From: CALODL01 sp942492115
Lineage (GTDB): Bacteria > Planctomycetota > Phycisphaerae > UBA1845 > CAIVHJ01
DNA length: 64,000 nt
Assembly: GCA_942492115.1 (NCBI GenBank)
Contig: CALODL010000001.1
Span: 248,001-312,000, forward strand
Reading direction: 5' to 3'
Numbering within the stretch: position 1 is the stretch's first letter; the number at the start of each line of letters is the position of its first letter. Below, piece after piece: positions 1 through 8,566 of this stretch. Under the pieces are notes generated by a model. It was not told the origin of the DNA. It made no database searches and saw nothing but the letters and a program-made list of their open reading frames with translations. The translations under genes were made by a program, and so were the position numbers.

Positions 1-158
1 AGGTCGTAGATATCCCAGCTCTGGCCGTTGTCGGTGGAGACTTTGCCTGCAAGAGCGGCTTTCGCCAGACCGGGACCAATTTTCGCGGCGACGTCAGCGA
101 TGGATGCAGGATCGGGGAGTTCGAGAACCGTGCCGTCAGGCAACGTAATCTTTGGCAT
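1..158 (-). CDS. thrS: Threonine--tRNA ligase, N-terminal fragment
   Basis: Only the first 52 codons are inside the window; the gene continues past the left edge. The translation starts MPKITLPDGTVLELPDP and continues through IADVAAKIGPGLAKAALAGK. This is the TGS (ubiquitin-like) domain that opens threonyl-tRNA synthetases, with the characteristic 'IGPGLAKAALAGKV' segment. The enzyme charges tRNA-Thr in the cytoplasm. TGS domains also occur in RelA/SpoT and Obg-like proteins, but this order right after the initiator Met is typical of ThrRS. The catalytic and anticodon-binding domains cannot be checked here. ATG is at 156-158; no strong Shine-Dalgarno sequence is visible in front of it. Confidence 0.85.
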   Translation of the reverse strand, partial: MPKITLPDGTVLELPDPASIADVAAKIGPGLAKAALAGKVSTDNGQSWDIYD

Positions 159-490
159 GTCGGTCGGCGGTCAACCTCAGTTTGAAGGAGCTCGGCTCAG
201 AACGAGTCTGCAATGAACGAATGACACTGGTGGATCTGTCTCCCCTGTGACGCAGCTCGATATGCCGAGGCAGTGACAACAAGCGAAATCAGTATACACT
301 ATCGGTAAGGGGCGTCAAGCGACTGGTGTTTGTTCTAGTCGCCGTCAGGGCAAAGAGTTAGGTGCGACGGGCGCGGCTCCGACGGCTTCGGGCCAAGCGA
401 CGTTTCACAGTGCTGGAAGCGGGTTTTCAGCATAATCTGGCGCCTTCTGAAGGAATTCCGGGCATTTTCCACGGCAGGAGCGAGTGCGCA
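159..490. other. Divergent intergenic region thrS/pepF, no gene seen
   Basis: These 332 bases separate the divergent thrS and pepF genes and should hold both promoters. An AGGAG ribosome-binding site for pepF lies at 476-480. An open frame continues upstream of the pepF start to a GTG at 362, but it encodes a low-complexity Arg-rich stretch, so I treat it as non-coding. I see no convincing promoter pair, tRNA or leader structure. Confidence 0.5.
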
Positions 491-2335
491 ATGACCATCT
501 GTTTCTCAACGGCAACAGCGGCGTCGGATGTAACCGAGGTTCCGGAGCGGCATACCATCGACGATCGGCATAAATGGGATTTGTCCCTGATGTACGCGAC
601 CGCTCGCGAGTGGCAGGTCCACCACGATGAGGTTGCGGCCATGATCGCCGAGATCAGGGGCCTGGCCGGCACGACTGCCACGGGCCCCCAGGAGTTGCTC
701 CGGGTGCTCAACCTGCGCGACCAGATCGACGTGCAACTCGAAAAACTCTACGCATATGCCATGATGCTCAACGACGAGGACATGCGCGATGCCGAGAGCC
801 AGGGCCTCAAGAAGAAGGCCCAGACTCTTGCCGTGAGCTGCGGCGAGAGTACGGCGTGGCTCGCCCCCGAGCTACTGCAGATTCCCCGGGAGCCATTGAG
901 CAACTGGCTGCAACGTGATGAGCTCGAGATATATGCTCACTACTTCGACGATCTGTTCCGTTGTCAGGCCCACGTCCTCAGCCCGCGCGAGGAGGAACTG
1001 CTGGCCATGTCGGGCAAGGCGACCAGCGCTGCCGGTGAGACCTTCAGCCATCTGACCAATGCCGAGCTCCGCCTGCCGACCATGACTGACCGCAACGGCC
1101 AGGAGGTCGAGATCAGTCCCAGCGTGTACTACAAATTCCTGTATTCGAAGGACCGCAAAGAACGGCGCGATGCCTTCTGTGGTCATATGCAGAGTTATCT
1201 CGAGATCAAGAACTCGCTGGCAGCGACCCTTGCCGGTAGCGTCGAGCGTGACTGGTTCTATGCCAAGGCCCGGCACTATTCGAGTTGCCTCGAGGCGTCG
1301 CTCGATGCCGAAAACCTTCCCGTCTCGGTCTATCACAACCTCATCGACACCGTAAATGGCCACCTGCCTCTGCTGCATCGCCACACGGCTCTCAAGAAGC
1401 GTATCCTGGGGTACGACGACATTCATCCGTACGACTTGTATGTCAGTCTCGTCGACGTGCCGGAGCGGACCTACACCTACGAGCAGGGATGTGATCTCGT
1501 CCTCGAGGGCATACAGCCGATGGGGCAGGAATACACCGAGATGATGCGTACGGCGCTCACTTCGCGGTGGATCGATGTTTTCGAGAACAAAGGCAAACGC
1601 AATGGGGCGTACAATATGGGGACCTACCTGTCCCCGCCCTACGTTCTGCTTAATTTCAACGGGACGTACAACGACGTCTCGACCATTGCGCACGAACTCG
1701 GCCACGCGATGCAGAGCTATTTCTCACAGCAGAATCAACCGCCCGTGTATTCTGGTTATCCGATGTTTACGGCCGAGGTCGCATCGACGGCCGCCGAGAT
1801 CATCTTCAAGCAGTTCTTGCTCGACAAGTGTGATGACCCGCGGGAACAGGCGTGGATGCTCGACCACATGCTCGAGAACATTCGCACGACCGTCTTTCGC
1901 CAGACCAAGTTTTCGGAGTTTGACCTGGCCGTGCACACCATGGCCGAAACGGGCGAGTCGCTGACTGCCGATGCGATGATGACCCGCGGCCGTGAGGTGT
2001 TCCAGAAGTACTACGGTCCCGAGCTGGTCCTCGATCCAGAGTCGGACATCGAGCCGTTGCGCATTCCACACTACTATCGCAATTTCTATGTTTATCGATA
2101 CGCGACGAGTTTTGCAGCCGCGACGGCCCTGGCGAAACGCATCATGGACAACGATGGCGGCGCGGTCGATGATTTCATGAAGTTCCTCAAGATAGGTCAT
2201 TCGATGTATGCGATCGACATGCTCAAGGTCGCCGGCGTCGATATGTCAACTCCCAAGCCAGTCGCCGACTGTATGAAGGTCTTTGAGGGATTGCTGGACC
2301 GGCTCGAGGGTTTGTTGGGGCAGATCACGACCTGA
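491..2335 (+). CDS. pepF: Oligoendopeptidase F-like M3 metallopeptidase
   Basis: A 614-residue zinc peptidase of family M3B that hydrolyses short peptides in the cytoplasm. The zinc-binding HELGH motif is at residues 401-405, and a downstream Glu in 'FTAEVAST' is the likely third ligand. The length fits oligoendopeptidase F (about 600 residues), and the sequence is colinear with that family, including the N-terminal 'W.L..MY' region and the C-terminal 'Y.YATSFAAATALAKRI' segment. I chose the ATG at 491 over the upstream in-frame GTG at 362 because AGGAG at 476-480 sits 10 bases before it and the extra N-terminus looks non-coding. The flavin reductase-like gene follows after 17 bases and is probably cotranscribed. 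Confidence 0.93.
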   Translation: MTICFSTATAASDVTEVPERHTIDDRHKWDLSLMYATAREWQVHHDEVAAMIAEIRGLAGTTATGPQELLRVLNLRDQIDVQLEKLYAYAMMLNDEDMRDAESQGLKKKAQTLAVSCGESTAWLAPELLQIPREPLSNWLQRDELEIYAHYFDDLFRCQAHVLSPREEELLAMSGKATSAAGETFSHLTNAELRLPTMTDRNGQEVEISPSVYYKFLYSKDRKERRDAFCGHMQSYLEIKNSLAATLAGSVERDWFYAKARHYSSCLEASLDAENLPVSVYHNLIDTVNGHLPLLHRHTALKKRILGYDDIHPYDLYVSLVDVPERTYTYEQGCDLVLEGIQPMGQEYTEMMRTALTSRWIDVFENKGKRNGAYNMGTYLSPPYVLLNFNGTYNDVSTIAHELGHAMQSYFSQQNQPPVYSGYPMFTAEVASTAAEIIFKQFLLDKCDDPREQAWMLDHMLENIRTTVFRQTKFSEFDLAVHTMAETGESLTADAMMTRGREVFQKYYGPELVLDPESDIEPLRIPHYYRNFYVYRYATSFAAATALAKRIMDNDGGAVDDFMKFLKIGHSMYAIDMLKVAGVDMSTPKPVADCMKVFEGLLDRLEGLLGQITT

Positions 2336-2352
2336 TAGGCGGGCCCGCGAGT

Positions 2353-2967
2353 ATGGCACAATACAGCACCATCGATCTCGAATCCCTGGGCCGCGCCGAG
2401 GCCTACACGCTGCTCATCACCGCAATCGTTCCACGGCCGATCGGCTGGCTGTCAACGATATCGACGAATGGGCTGCCCAACGCAGCGCCGTTCAGCTGGT
2501 TCAACGCGGTATGTGGTGATCCGCTGATGGTCATGGCTGCGGTAGGCCGGCGCAAAGGGCAATCCAAAGACACCACGAACAACATCCGGGCGACGGGTGA
2601 ATTCGTGGTCAACGTGGCAACCGCCGCCAACGCTGAACTCATGGTGCAGTCGAGCGCCGACTATGCGGCGGACGTCAGCGAGTTCGACGCCGTCGGCCTG
2701 ACCCCGGTGTGTAGTGACGTGGTCAGGCCGCCGCGCATCGCCGAGAGCCCTGTGCATATCGAAAGTGTGCTCGAACAGATCGTCGAGCTGGGCCACGCGT
2801 CGACCGATCTGGTCATCGGCCGCTGTGTACGGATGCACGTCGACCCGGCGGTGTTGGCCGAAGATGGGCGCATCGATGCGCTCAAGCTCCGCCCGCTGTC
2901 GCGGCTGGGCCGCGACGAATACGCCGTAGTGGACTCACTCATCCGCTACCCGCGGCCAACCGTCTAA
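2353..2967 (+). CDS. Flavin reductase-like FMN-binding protein
   Basis: A 204-residue protein of the flavin reductase-like (DIM6/NTAB) family, which binds FMN in a split-barrel fold. Typical family segments are 'IVPRPIGWLSTI', 'NAAPFSWFNAVCGDPLMV', 'KDTTNNIRATGEFVVNVA' and 'VIGRCVRMHVD'. Members reduce flavins or act as small flavoproteins; the substrate cannot be deduced. It starts 17 bases after pepF and is probably in the same transcript, although no functional link is obvious. The ATG at 2353 places the family start 'YSTIDLESL' close to the N-terminus, as expected. Confidence 0.88.
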   Translation: MAQYSTIDLESLGRAEAYTLLITAIVPRPIGWLSTISTNGLPNAAPFSWFNAVCGDPLMVMAAVGRRKGQSKDTTNNIRATGEFVVNVATAANAELMVQSSADYAADVSEFDAVGLTPVCSDVVRPPRIAESPVHIESVLEQIVELGHASTDLVIGRCVRMHVDPAVLAEDGRIDALKLRPLSRLGRDEYAVVDSLIRYPRPTV

Positions 2968-3011
2968 GGCATCGTTGTGCTCGCGGCACGACCAGGGCGA
3001 GGCAGTGGGCC

Positions 3012-3350
3012 ATGACACCGTCACCGTTCAAGTACTGTCTGCGCTGTGGATACTGCCTGCGGGGGCTGTCCCGGCCACGCTGTCCCGAATGCGCTCGCGT
3101 GTTCGATCCCGAGGATCCGGATACGTATGCGACCGAGGAGCTGGCGTGGTACGAGGATCATGCGCCGTTGCTGGGGTTCTTCGGCGGCGTCGCGCTGGCT
3201 GTGCTGGGAGGTGGCTCATGGTGGTTGCTGATGGGCACCCTGCCGTGTCTCGTCATGCTGCTGCCGTTGTTCGGCGCTTTGTGGGGCTATCAGGTACTGG
3301 CCCGCGGTCACGAGCGCAATCGGGCGGTGGTCATGGCCGACCGCCGCTAG
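3012..3350 (+). CDS. Small zinc-ribbon membrane protein (CxxCGYxLRGL type)
   Basis: A 112-residue protein with an N-terminal zinc ribbon: C9 and C12 in 'CLRCGYCLRGL', then C24 and C27 in 'RCPEC'. A hydrophobic region at about residues 53-92 could form two transmembrane helices. The 'CGYxLRGL...RCPEC' signature recurs in many planctomycete membrane proteins of unknown function, and a second example lies at 8567-9607. No enzyme motif is visible. Its stop codon TAG (3348-3350) shares the palindrome CTAG with the stop codon of the convergent Tad-like gene. Function unknown. Confidence 0.75.
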   Translation: MTPSPFKYCLRCGYCLRGLSRPRCPECARVFDPEDPDTYATEELAWYEDHAPLLGFFGGVALAVLGGGSWWLLMGTLPCLVMLLPLFGALWGYQVLARGHERNRAVVMADRR

Positions 3351-4555
3351 CGAACCAGGCGCACACGCGAGACCAATGAGCCATTCCCGGCGGCATCGTC
3401 GTCGAACACGAGCCCCGGACCGTTGTACACGGTGGGCTGGATGACCAGACGCTTCTTGTTGGGCGACCCCTTGAGCGTGACTTCCATCAGGATGCCGTAG
3501 CGGATGCCCACGATGTTGTAGGTGGCACCGGAGCCACTGTCGACGATGCTGTCGTGCACGAAGTGCGCGATGGTATCACCGACGCGCAGCTCGATGGAGT
3601 CGGACATGCCTCCAGAGATGCCGGGATTGCCTTTCATCTTGTATGTTATGGCATCGCCCGCGCCGTCCAGGAAGATGAGCGTGTCGGTGCCAACCTCGGC
3701 GATCAGATCCTCGTCGCTGATTCCGTTCACGATCTGATCCTCGAGTTTGCTCGTACCCTGGCTGCCCTCGTTGATGGTCAGTGTGCCGAAGTTGCCACCG
3801 CCCTCGTCCGTGATGCCGTCGTCGTCCTTGGCTTTCCGTGGGAAGATCCATACTTCGGGAATGTCATCTCCACCGGGGGCCGGGCCGCCGGCCGCGTTAC
3901 TCCAACCCCAGTCATCCGGGCCACTGAGGATCTGTTCTTCATAGTAGAAGGTACTGACGCTGAACGGCAGCAGTGGATTGCCCGTTTCGGGTGGGGAAAA
4001 GCCGGCGTAGCCGTCATCGCGATAGGCCGTGGCCGTGACCGTGAGATCCATGGACTTGAAGCCAAAGATCTTGGCGAAGAGGGTCGGGAGCTCGCCGTTG
4101 CATTTCTCACTGCGGTTGATCGTGACCTGCACGGCATTGATGCTGCCTGACGGGTCCAGTGCTTGCTTGGTATTGAACGGATCGGTGACCTCTCCGATGA
4201 CAATATTGCCGTCGCAGAATTTGAGCGGTGTTCCGGACGTCTGTTCGGTCGCGATCCGGGAGGCCTCGGAGTTGACCCGTGCACTGATCGATTCGGTCAG
4301 TCGGATATCCTTGAGCGAGTTGGTCACTGGATCGTAGTGCGTTTCGAGGATCTCATCGTTGATCATGACCGCGACGCCGGCGAGCGCTGCGGCATCGGCC
4401 GTGTTCTGCATGTAGGTCTTGACCGCGCAAGCGTGTCCGATGTCGATCGTCAACGACGCGAAACTGAGGAAGACCACCATCATGATCATCGCCAGGACTA
4501 CTGCGGCGCCGCGCTGACGTCCTGTCCATTTCTTTGGCTGTATGCTCTTACCCAT
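3347..4555 (-). CDS. TadE/TadG-like pilus-assembly protein
   Basis: A 402-residue membrane-anchored protein. Residues 14-60, 'RQRGAAVVLAMIMMVVFLSF' followed by 'ASLTIDIGHACAVKTYMQNT' and 'ADAAALAGV', are the hallmark of TadE/TadG-like proteins: a prepilin-like helix and an Asn-Thr-Ala-Asp-Ala-Ala-Ala motif. The rest is a large extracytoplasmic domain with Gly/Asp-rich loops. Such proteins contribute to Flp/Tad pili or other envelope structures; no other tad genes are in the window, so the role is inferred from family only. I chose the ATG at 4555, with GAGGA about 9 bases upstream. Alternatives are the ATG at 4564 and a TTG at 4615. Confidence 0.8.
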   Translation of the reverse strand: MGKSIQPKKWTGRQRGAAVVLAMIMMVVFLSFASLTIDIGHACAVKTYMQNTADAAALAGVAVMINDEILETHYDPVTNSLKDIRLTESISARVNSEASRIATEQTSGTPLKFCDGNIVIGEVTDPFNTKQALDPSGSINAVQVTINRSEKCNGELPTLFAKIFGFKSMDLTVTATAYRDDGYAGFSPPETGNPLLPFSVSTFYYEEQILSGPDDWGWSNAAGGPAPGGDDIPEVWIFPRKAKDDDGITDEGGGNFGTLTINEGSQGTSKLEDQIVNGISDEDLIAEVGTDTLIFLDGAGDAITYKMKGNPGISGGMSDSIELRVGDTIAHFVHDSIVDSGSGATYNIVGIRYGILMEVTLKGSPNKKRLVIQPTVYNGPGLVFDDDAAGNGSLVSRVRLVR

Positions 4556-4753
4556 GGTCTTCATCCTCGTGATGCGGTAGCCCACCCCACATTGCAGTGA
4601 GCGACTCATCTTCAAATTGTCAGGAACATTGAATCAAGGTGGAACCCGGCCTCTGAGGACTGGTTCGAAAAAAGTGTAACATCAGCCGCACACCGACGAC
4701 GGTGAACGCTGGAATTGACCGCTTATAAGACGCACGGAAATGGCCGTGGGCTG

Positions 4754-5362
4754 TTATCGGTCGAGGGGTTGCAGGTGGATCTGTCCGGCGGAGAGCTCAC
4801 GGAGTGCCTCGGCCAGTGTTTCGATATGGGTCTCCGGGACCAGGCACTCCAGACGGATGCACGCACCATAGGACTCGTTCTCGATGAAGACGTCATGCTG
4901 AGCCAGAGCCCTGCGACTTGGCTCCAGCAATGCATAGGGCATGTCGATGTGGAACGGCTGGCGATCGATCTTGTCCTCCGTAGGGACTTCAGCAATGGCC
5001 GCCTGGGCTGCCGCGGTGTAGGCCGCGACCAGGCCGCCGGTGCCCAGTTTGGTACCACCGAAGTAGCGCGTGATGACCAGGACGATATTGCCGATGCCGG
5101 AGCCGCGCACCACAGCCATCGCCGGCGGTCCAGACGTGCCGGAAGGCTCGCCATCGTCGCTCATGCCCTCTGAAATGCTGCTGCCGTGGCCGATCTTGAA
5201 CGCATAGACATGATGGGACGCGTCGGGCATCTCCCGGCGCACACGTTTGATGAATGCCTGGGCCTCCTTGGGCGTGTCCGCCCGATCCACAGTAGCAATG
5301 AAGCGGGAGTTGGCGACCTTGAGTTCGATGCGTGTGCGCAGGCGGGGGACGGGGTAGCTCAT
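4754..5362 (-). CDS. yigZ: YigZ/IMPACT family protein
   Basis: A 202-residue protein of the YigZ/IMPACT (UPF0029) family. The diagnostic segments are present: 'SRFIATV', 'ASHHVYAFKIG', 'SDDGEPSGTSGPPAMAVV' and 'ITRYFGGTKLGTGGLVAAYT'. The C-terminal half fits the ferredoxin-like domain of bacterial members. The family is linked to translation stress in eukaryotes (IMPACT); the bacterial role is not settled. It is transcribed towards the Tad-like gene, with about 200 bases between them. ATG at 5360-5362. Confidence 0.9.
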   Translation of the reverse strand: MSYPVPRLRTRIELKVANSRFIATVDRADTPKEAQAFIKRVRREMPDASHHVYAFKIGHGSSISEGMSDDGEPSGTSGPPAMAVVRGSGIGNIVLVITRYFGGTKLGTGGLVAAYTAAAQAAIAEVPTEDKIDRQPFHIDMPYALLEPSRRALAQHDVFIENESYGACIRLECLVPETHIETLAEALRELSAGQIHLQPLDR

Positions 5363-5472
5363 GTCTGGTCCTCTGCCGGGGTCGCACTGTGGAGAGAGAC
5401 ATGTTTGGCGTGTTGTGCGGCAGGGAGCAGCGGAGGCGGAGAGATGGGATTCATGATCCGTCTCAACTCGTG

Positions 5473-6372
5473 TTAGCCGTATATATCCAGACCGACATCC
5501 AGCGCCGTGGCGCTGTGGGTCAGGGCGCCGACTGCAATGCGATCCACGCCCGTTTCAGCGATGCTGCTGACAGAATCAAGGGTCACGCCTCCGGAGGCTT
5601 CGAGGGCCACACGTTCCTGGAGATTGAGTGCATTGCGTCGCGCGACGGCAGCCCGCATGTCCGCGAGCGTAAAGTTGTCCAGCAACACGATGTCGATGCC
5701 GACGATCGTGAATACCTGCTCGAGCTGATCGAGTGTATCAACTTCGACCTCGATGAAGCGCGGGGCCGGACGCAGGTTTCCGGCTTCGTTGAGGATCTCG
5801 AACAACGCATGGCCGAGGCGCGTGGAATCCGTTCCGGCGATGTGATTGTCCTTGATCAGAATCGCGTCGTGCAGACCGCTGCGGTGATTGTGCCCACCGC
5901 CACACCGCACAGCGTATTTCTCCAGGTCGCGCCAACCCGGTGTCGTCTTGCGTGTGTCGTAGATCGTCGCCGGTGTGTGGTCGACCGCCGCGACGAACCG
6001 TCCGGTCATGGTCGCGATGCCGCTGAGCCGTTGAACGAAATTGAGCACCGTGCGCTCGCTGGTCAGCATGGCAGCGTATGGTCCGGTGATCGTGCCGAGA
6101 ACGTGGTCCGCGTCGATGGTGCTGCCATCACGTACGCCTGTGGCGGGGCTGAACGTAAGGTGCTCATCAACGGCTGCAAGTATGTGCGGGATGAGCGCGA
6201 GGCCGCAGATGATACCCGTGGTGCGCGCACGCAGTGTCCCGCAACCGTCGCCGTGCAGGCCGCAGGCCTGTGTTGTGATATCCCCTGAGTGACCCAGGTC
6301 TTCGGCAAAGGCCAGCTCGATCAGCGATCGCAGATGCCCGATGTCGATGGACAAGGTGGCAAGATCGGTCAT
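5473..6372 (-). CDS. nadC: Nicotinate-nucleotide pyrophosphorylase (carboxylating)
   Basis: Quinolinate phosphoribosyltransferase, the third step of de novo NAD synthesis: quinolinate plus PRPP gives nicotinate mononucleotide, CO2 and pyrophosphate. Diagnostic segments are 'ERTVLNFVQRLSGIAT', 'IYDTRKTTPGWRDLEKYAV', 'CGGGHNHRSGLHDAILIKDN' (the RCGGG..NHR substrate site) and 'EASGGVTLDSVSSIAETGVD'. I place the start at the ATG 6370-6372 because it overlaps the uvrB stop as ATGA, a common coupling arrangement. An ATG six codons earlier (6390) is also possible and would give 305 residues. Neither start has a strong Shine-Dalgarno, which fits coupled translation. No nadA or nadB is adjacent. Confidence 0.93.
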   Translation of the reverse strand: MTDLATLSIDIGHLRSLIELAFAEDLGHSGDITTQACGLHGDGCGTLRARTTGIICGLALIPHILAAVDEHLTFSPATGVRDGSTIDADHVLGTITGPYAAMLTSERTVLNFVQRLSGIATMTGRFVAAVDHTPATIYDTRKTTPGWRDLEKYAVRCGGGHNHRSGLHDAILIKDNHIAGTDSTRLGHALFEILNEAGNLRPAPRFIEVEVDTLDQLEQVFTIVGIDIVLLDNFTLADMRAAVARRNALNLQERVALEASGGVTLDSVSSIAETGVDRIAVGALTHSATALDVGLDIYG

Positions 6373-8438
6373 TTTCGTTGTTTGTTCCATGAGCTTTTCG
6401 ATTTCTTCTTGCCCTTGCCTGGACTCTTGCGCGTCGCAGCCGCGCCATCCGCCGGTCGCAGGACGGTATTCTCGGTCGAGCTCTTGAGGGCGTCGATCTG
6501 ATCACGCAGCCGGGCAGCCCGTTCGAACTCGAGTTCCTCGGCCGCCTCGAGCATTTCCGCTTCCATGAGTTTGATCAGTTCGAGACGATCAAACTGTTCC
6601 TCATTGGCCATCACCGCCTGCTGCAGTGTCTGTCGCGCCGACACCAGCGATTGCAGGCTGGAGCGGATTTCCTTCTTGATCGTTTGAGGCGTGATGCCGT
6701 GTTCCAGGTTGTACGCCTCCTGGATCGTCCGGCGGCGCGCGGTTTCGTCCATGGCTTGCTTCATGCTGTTGGTGATCTTGTCAGCGTAAAGCACGACCTC
6801 GGCGTTGACATTACGCGCGGTGCGACCGATGGTCTGGATCAGCGAGGTTGCACTGCGGAGAAACCCTTCCTTGTCGGCATCCAGAATGGCCACCAGCGAG
6901 ACTTCGGGTAAGTCGAGCCCTTCCCGCAGCAAGTTGACGCCGATGAGCACGTCGAATTCGCCCGCGCGCAGGGCCTTGAGAATCTCGAGACGCTCGAGCG
7001 TGTCGATTTCACTGTGCAGGTAGCGGCCACGCAGGCCCTCTTCCTGTACGTAGCGCGCCAGGTCTTCAGCGAGCCGCTTGGTCAACGTGGTCACCAGGAC
7101 CCGTTCACCGATGGCCGAGCGTTCGGTGATGCGTTTGAGCAAATCTGGAACCTGGCCGCGCGCCGGGTGGACGTGGATCTCGGGGTCGACCAGGCCGGTT
7201 GGCCGAATGATCTGCTCGACGACCTCACCCTGGCATTGCGTCAGTTCATAGGGGCCGGGCGTGGCCGAGACGAACAGGACATTGTGGTACATCGATTCGA
7301 ATTCGTGAAACTTCAGTGGGCGATTGTCCAGTGCCGAGGGCAGGCGAAAGCCGTGTTCTACCAGAGTCCGCTTCCGTGCCTGATCCCCGTTGAACATCGC
7401 ACCGACCTGCGGCACGGTGGCATGGGCTTCATCGATGATAAGCAGGAAGTCCTCGGGGAAATAGTCCATCAAGGTATACGGTTTGGATCCCGGTTCACTT
7501 TGATTGAGATGTCGCGAGTAGTTTTCGATTCCCGAACAGTAGCCGACCTCGAGCATCATCTCCATGTCATAGCGCGTCCGTGCAGCCAGACGCTGGGCCT
7601 CGAGCAGCTTGCCATGCCGCCGCAGTTCCTGGAGGCGCAGTTCGAGCTCTTCCTTGATGGACTGGACAGCTGCGTGCACGCGATCCTCCGGCATGACATA
7701 GTGCACGGCTGGATAGATAAACAGCTCGTCGTGCTCCATGAGCGTTTCGCCGGTCAGTGGATTGATGGTCTGGAGCTTCTCGATTTCGTCGCCGAACATT
7801 TCGATGCGATGGCCGATGACTTCGTAGGCAGGATGGAGCTCAATGACATCGCCGCGCACACGGAACTTGCCTCGTTCGACGACCAGGTCATTGCGTTCGT
7901 ACTGCAGATCAACCATCTTGCGCAAGAGCTCGTCACGCTCGATGCGCTGGCCTTTGCGCATGAGGATGACGCTACTCTTGTACGTGTCAGGTGATCCGAG
8001 TCCAAAAATGCACGATACGCTCGCGACAATAATGACGTCGCGGCGGGCGACCAGAGCGCTGGTCGAGGCCAGTCGCAGGCGGTCGAGGTCGTCGTTCCGT
8101 GAAGCGTCCTTTTCGATGTAGATATCACGTTGCGGAATGTATGCCTCCGGCTGATAGTAGTCGTAGTAACTGACGAAGTACTCGACCGCGTTGTTGGGGA
8201 ACAGTTCACGGAATTCCTCGTACAACTGGGCGGCAAGCGTCTTGTTGTGCGAGATGATCAGCGTCGGCTTTTCGAGATTGCGGATTACGTTGGCCATCGT
8301 GAACGTCTTCCCCGAACCGGTTACCCCCAGCAGGCACGAATACTTCGCGCCCTGTTGAAAACGCTCGGTGATCTGGGAGATTGCCTGGGGTTGGTCCCCG
8401 CTGGGTTGCAGAGCCGTTTCGAGATGGAAGATACTCAT
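6369..8438 (-). CDS. uvrB: UvrABC excision-nuclease subunit B
   Basis: A 689-residue DNA-repair helicase-like subunit that loads damaged DNA from UvrA to UvrC. Visible motifs are the Walker A 'GVTGSGKT', the beta-hairpin region 'YYDYYQPEAYIPQRDIYIEK' that clamps the strand, helicase motif II 'LIIDEAHATVPQ' (many UvrB proteins have DESH, so Ala replaces Ser here), 'VNLLREGLDLPEVSLVAILD', motif VI 'QTIGRTARN', and the C-terminal UVR motif in 'EELEFERAARLRDQIDAL'. I chose the ATG at 8438 ('MSIFHLETALQPSGDQPQAI') with GAGG about 12 bases upstream. The frame extends to 8510, but the extra residues do not match the family. The stop overlaps the nadC start. Confidence 0.97.
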   Translation of the reverse strand: MSIFHLETALQPSGDQPQAISQITERFQQGAKYSCLLGVTGSGKTFTMANVIRNLEKPTLIISHNKTLAAQLYEEFRELFPNNAVEYFVSYYDYYQPEAYIPQRDIYIEKDASRNDDLDRLRLASTSALVARRDVIIVASVSCIFGLGSPDTYKSSVILMRKGQRIERDELLRKMVDLQYERNDLVVERGKFRVRGDVIELHPAYEVIGHRIEMFGDEIEKLQTINPLTGETLMEHDELFIYPAVHYVMPEDRVHAAVQSIKEELELRLQELRRHGKLLEAQRLAARTRYDMEMMLEVGYCSGIENYSRHLNQSEPGSKPYTLMDYFPEDFLLIIDEAHATVPQVGAMFNGDQARKRTLVEHGFRLPSALDNRPLKFHEFESMYHNVLFVSATPGPYELTQCQGEVVEQIIRPTGLVDPEIHVHPARGQVPDLLKRITERSAIGERVLVTTLTKRLAEDLARYVQEEGLRGRYLHSEIDTLERLEILKALRAGEFDVLIGVNLLREGLDLPEVSLVAILDADKEGFLRSATSLIQTIGRTARNVNAEVVLYADKITNSMKQAMDETARRRTIQEAYNLEHGITPQTIKKEIRSSLQSLVSARQTLQQAVMANEEQFDRLELIKLMEAEMLEAAEELEFERAARLRDQIDALKSSTENTVLRPADGAAATRKSPGKGKKKSKSSWNKQRK

Positions 8439-8566
8439 GCTTTTGCGGTCCTCAGGGCAGCGGTGCGCCATGCAGAGCACCTCATCATAGGCCGCGGCCG
8501 CCGTGCTCACAACGGCTGCACGCCTGCTCGTCGATAGCCGTCGGGGTGGCTACAATTGGGTGGCCA

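Noticed and set aside
872..1705. A 277-codon minus-strand open frame inside pepF
   Set aside because: It overlaps a well-supported peptidase gene and has no similarity to known proteins.
8551..8556. TACAAT as a -10 box in front of the 8567 gene
   Set aside because: It is only 10 bases from the start codon and no -35 box is found at the right distance.
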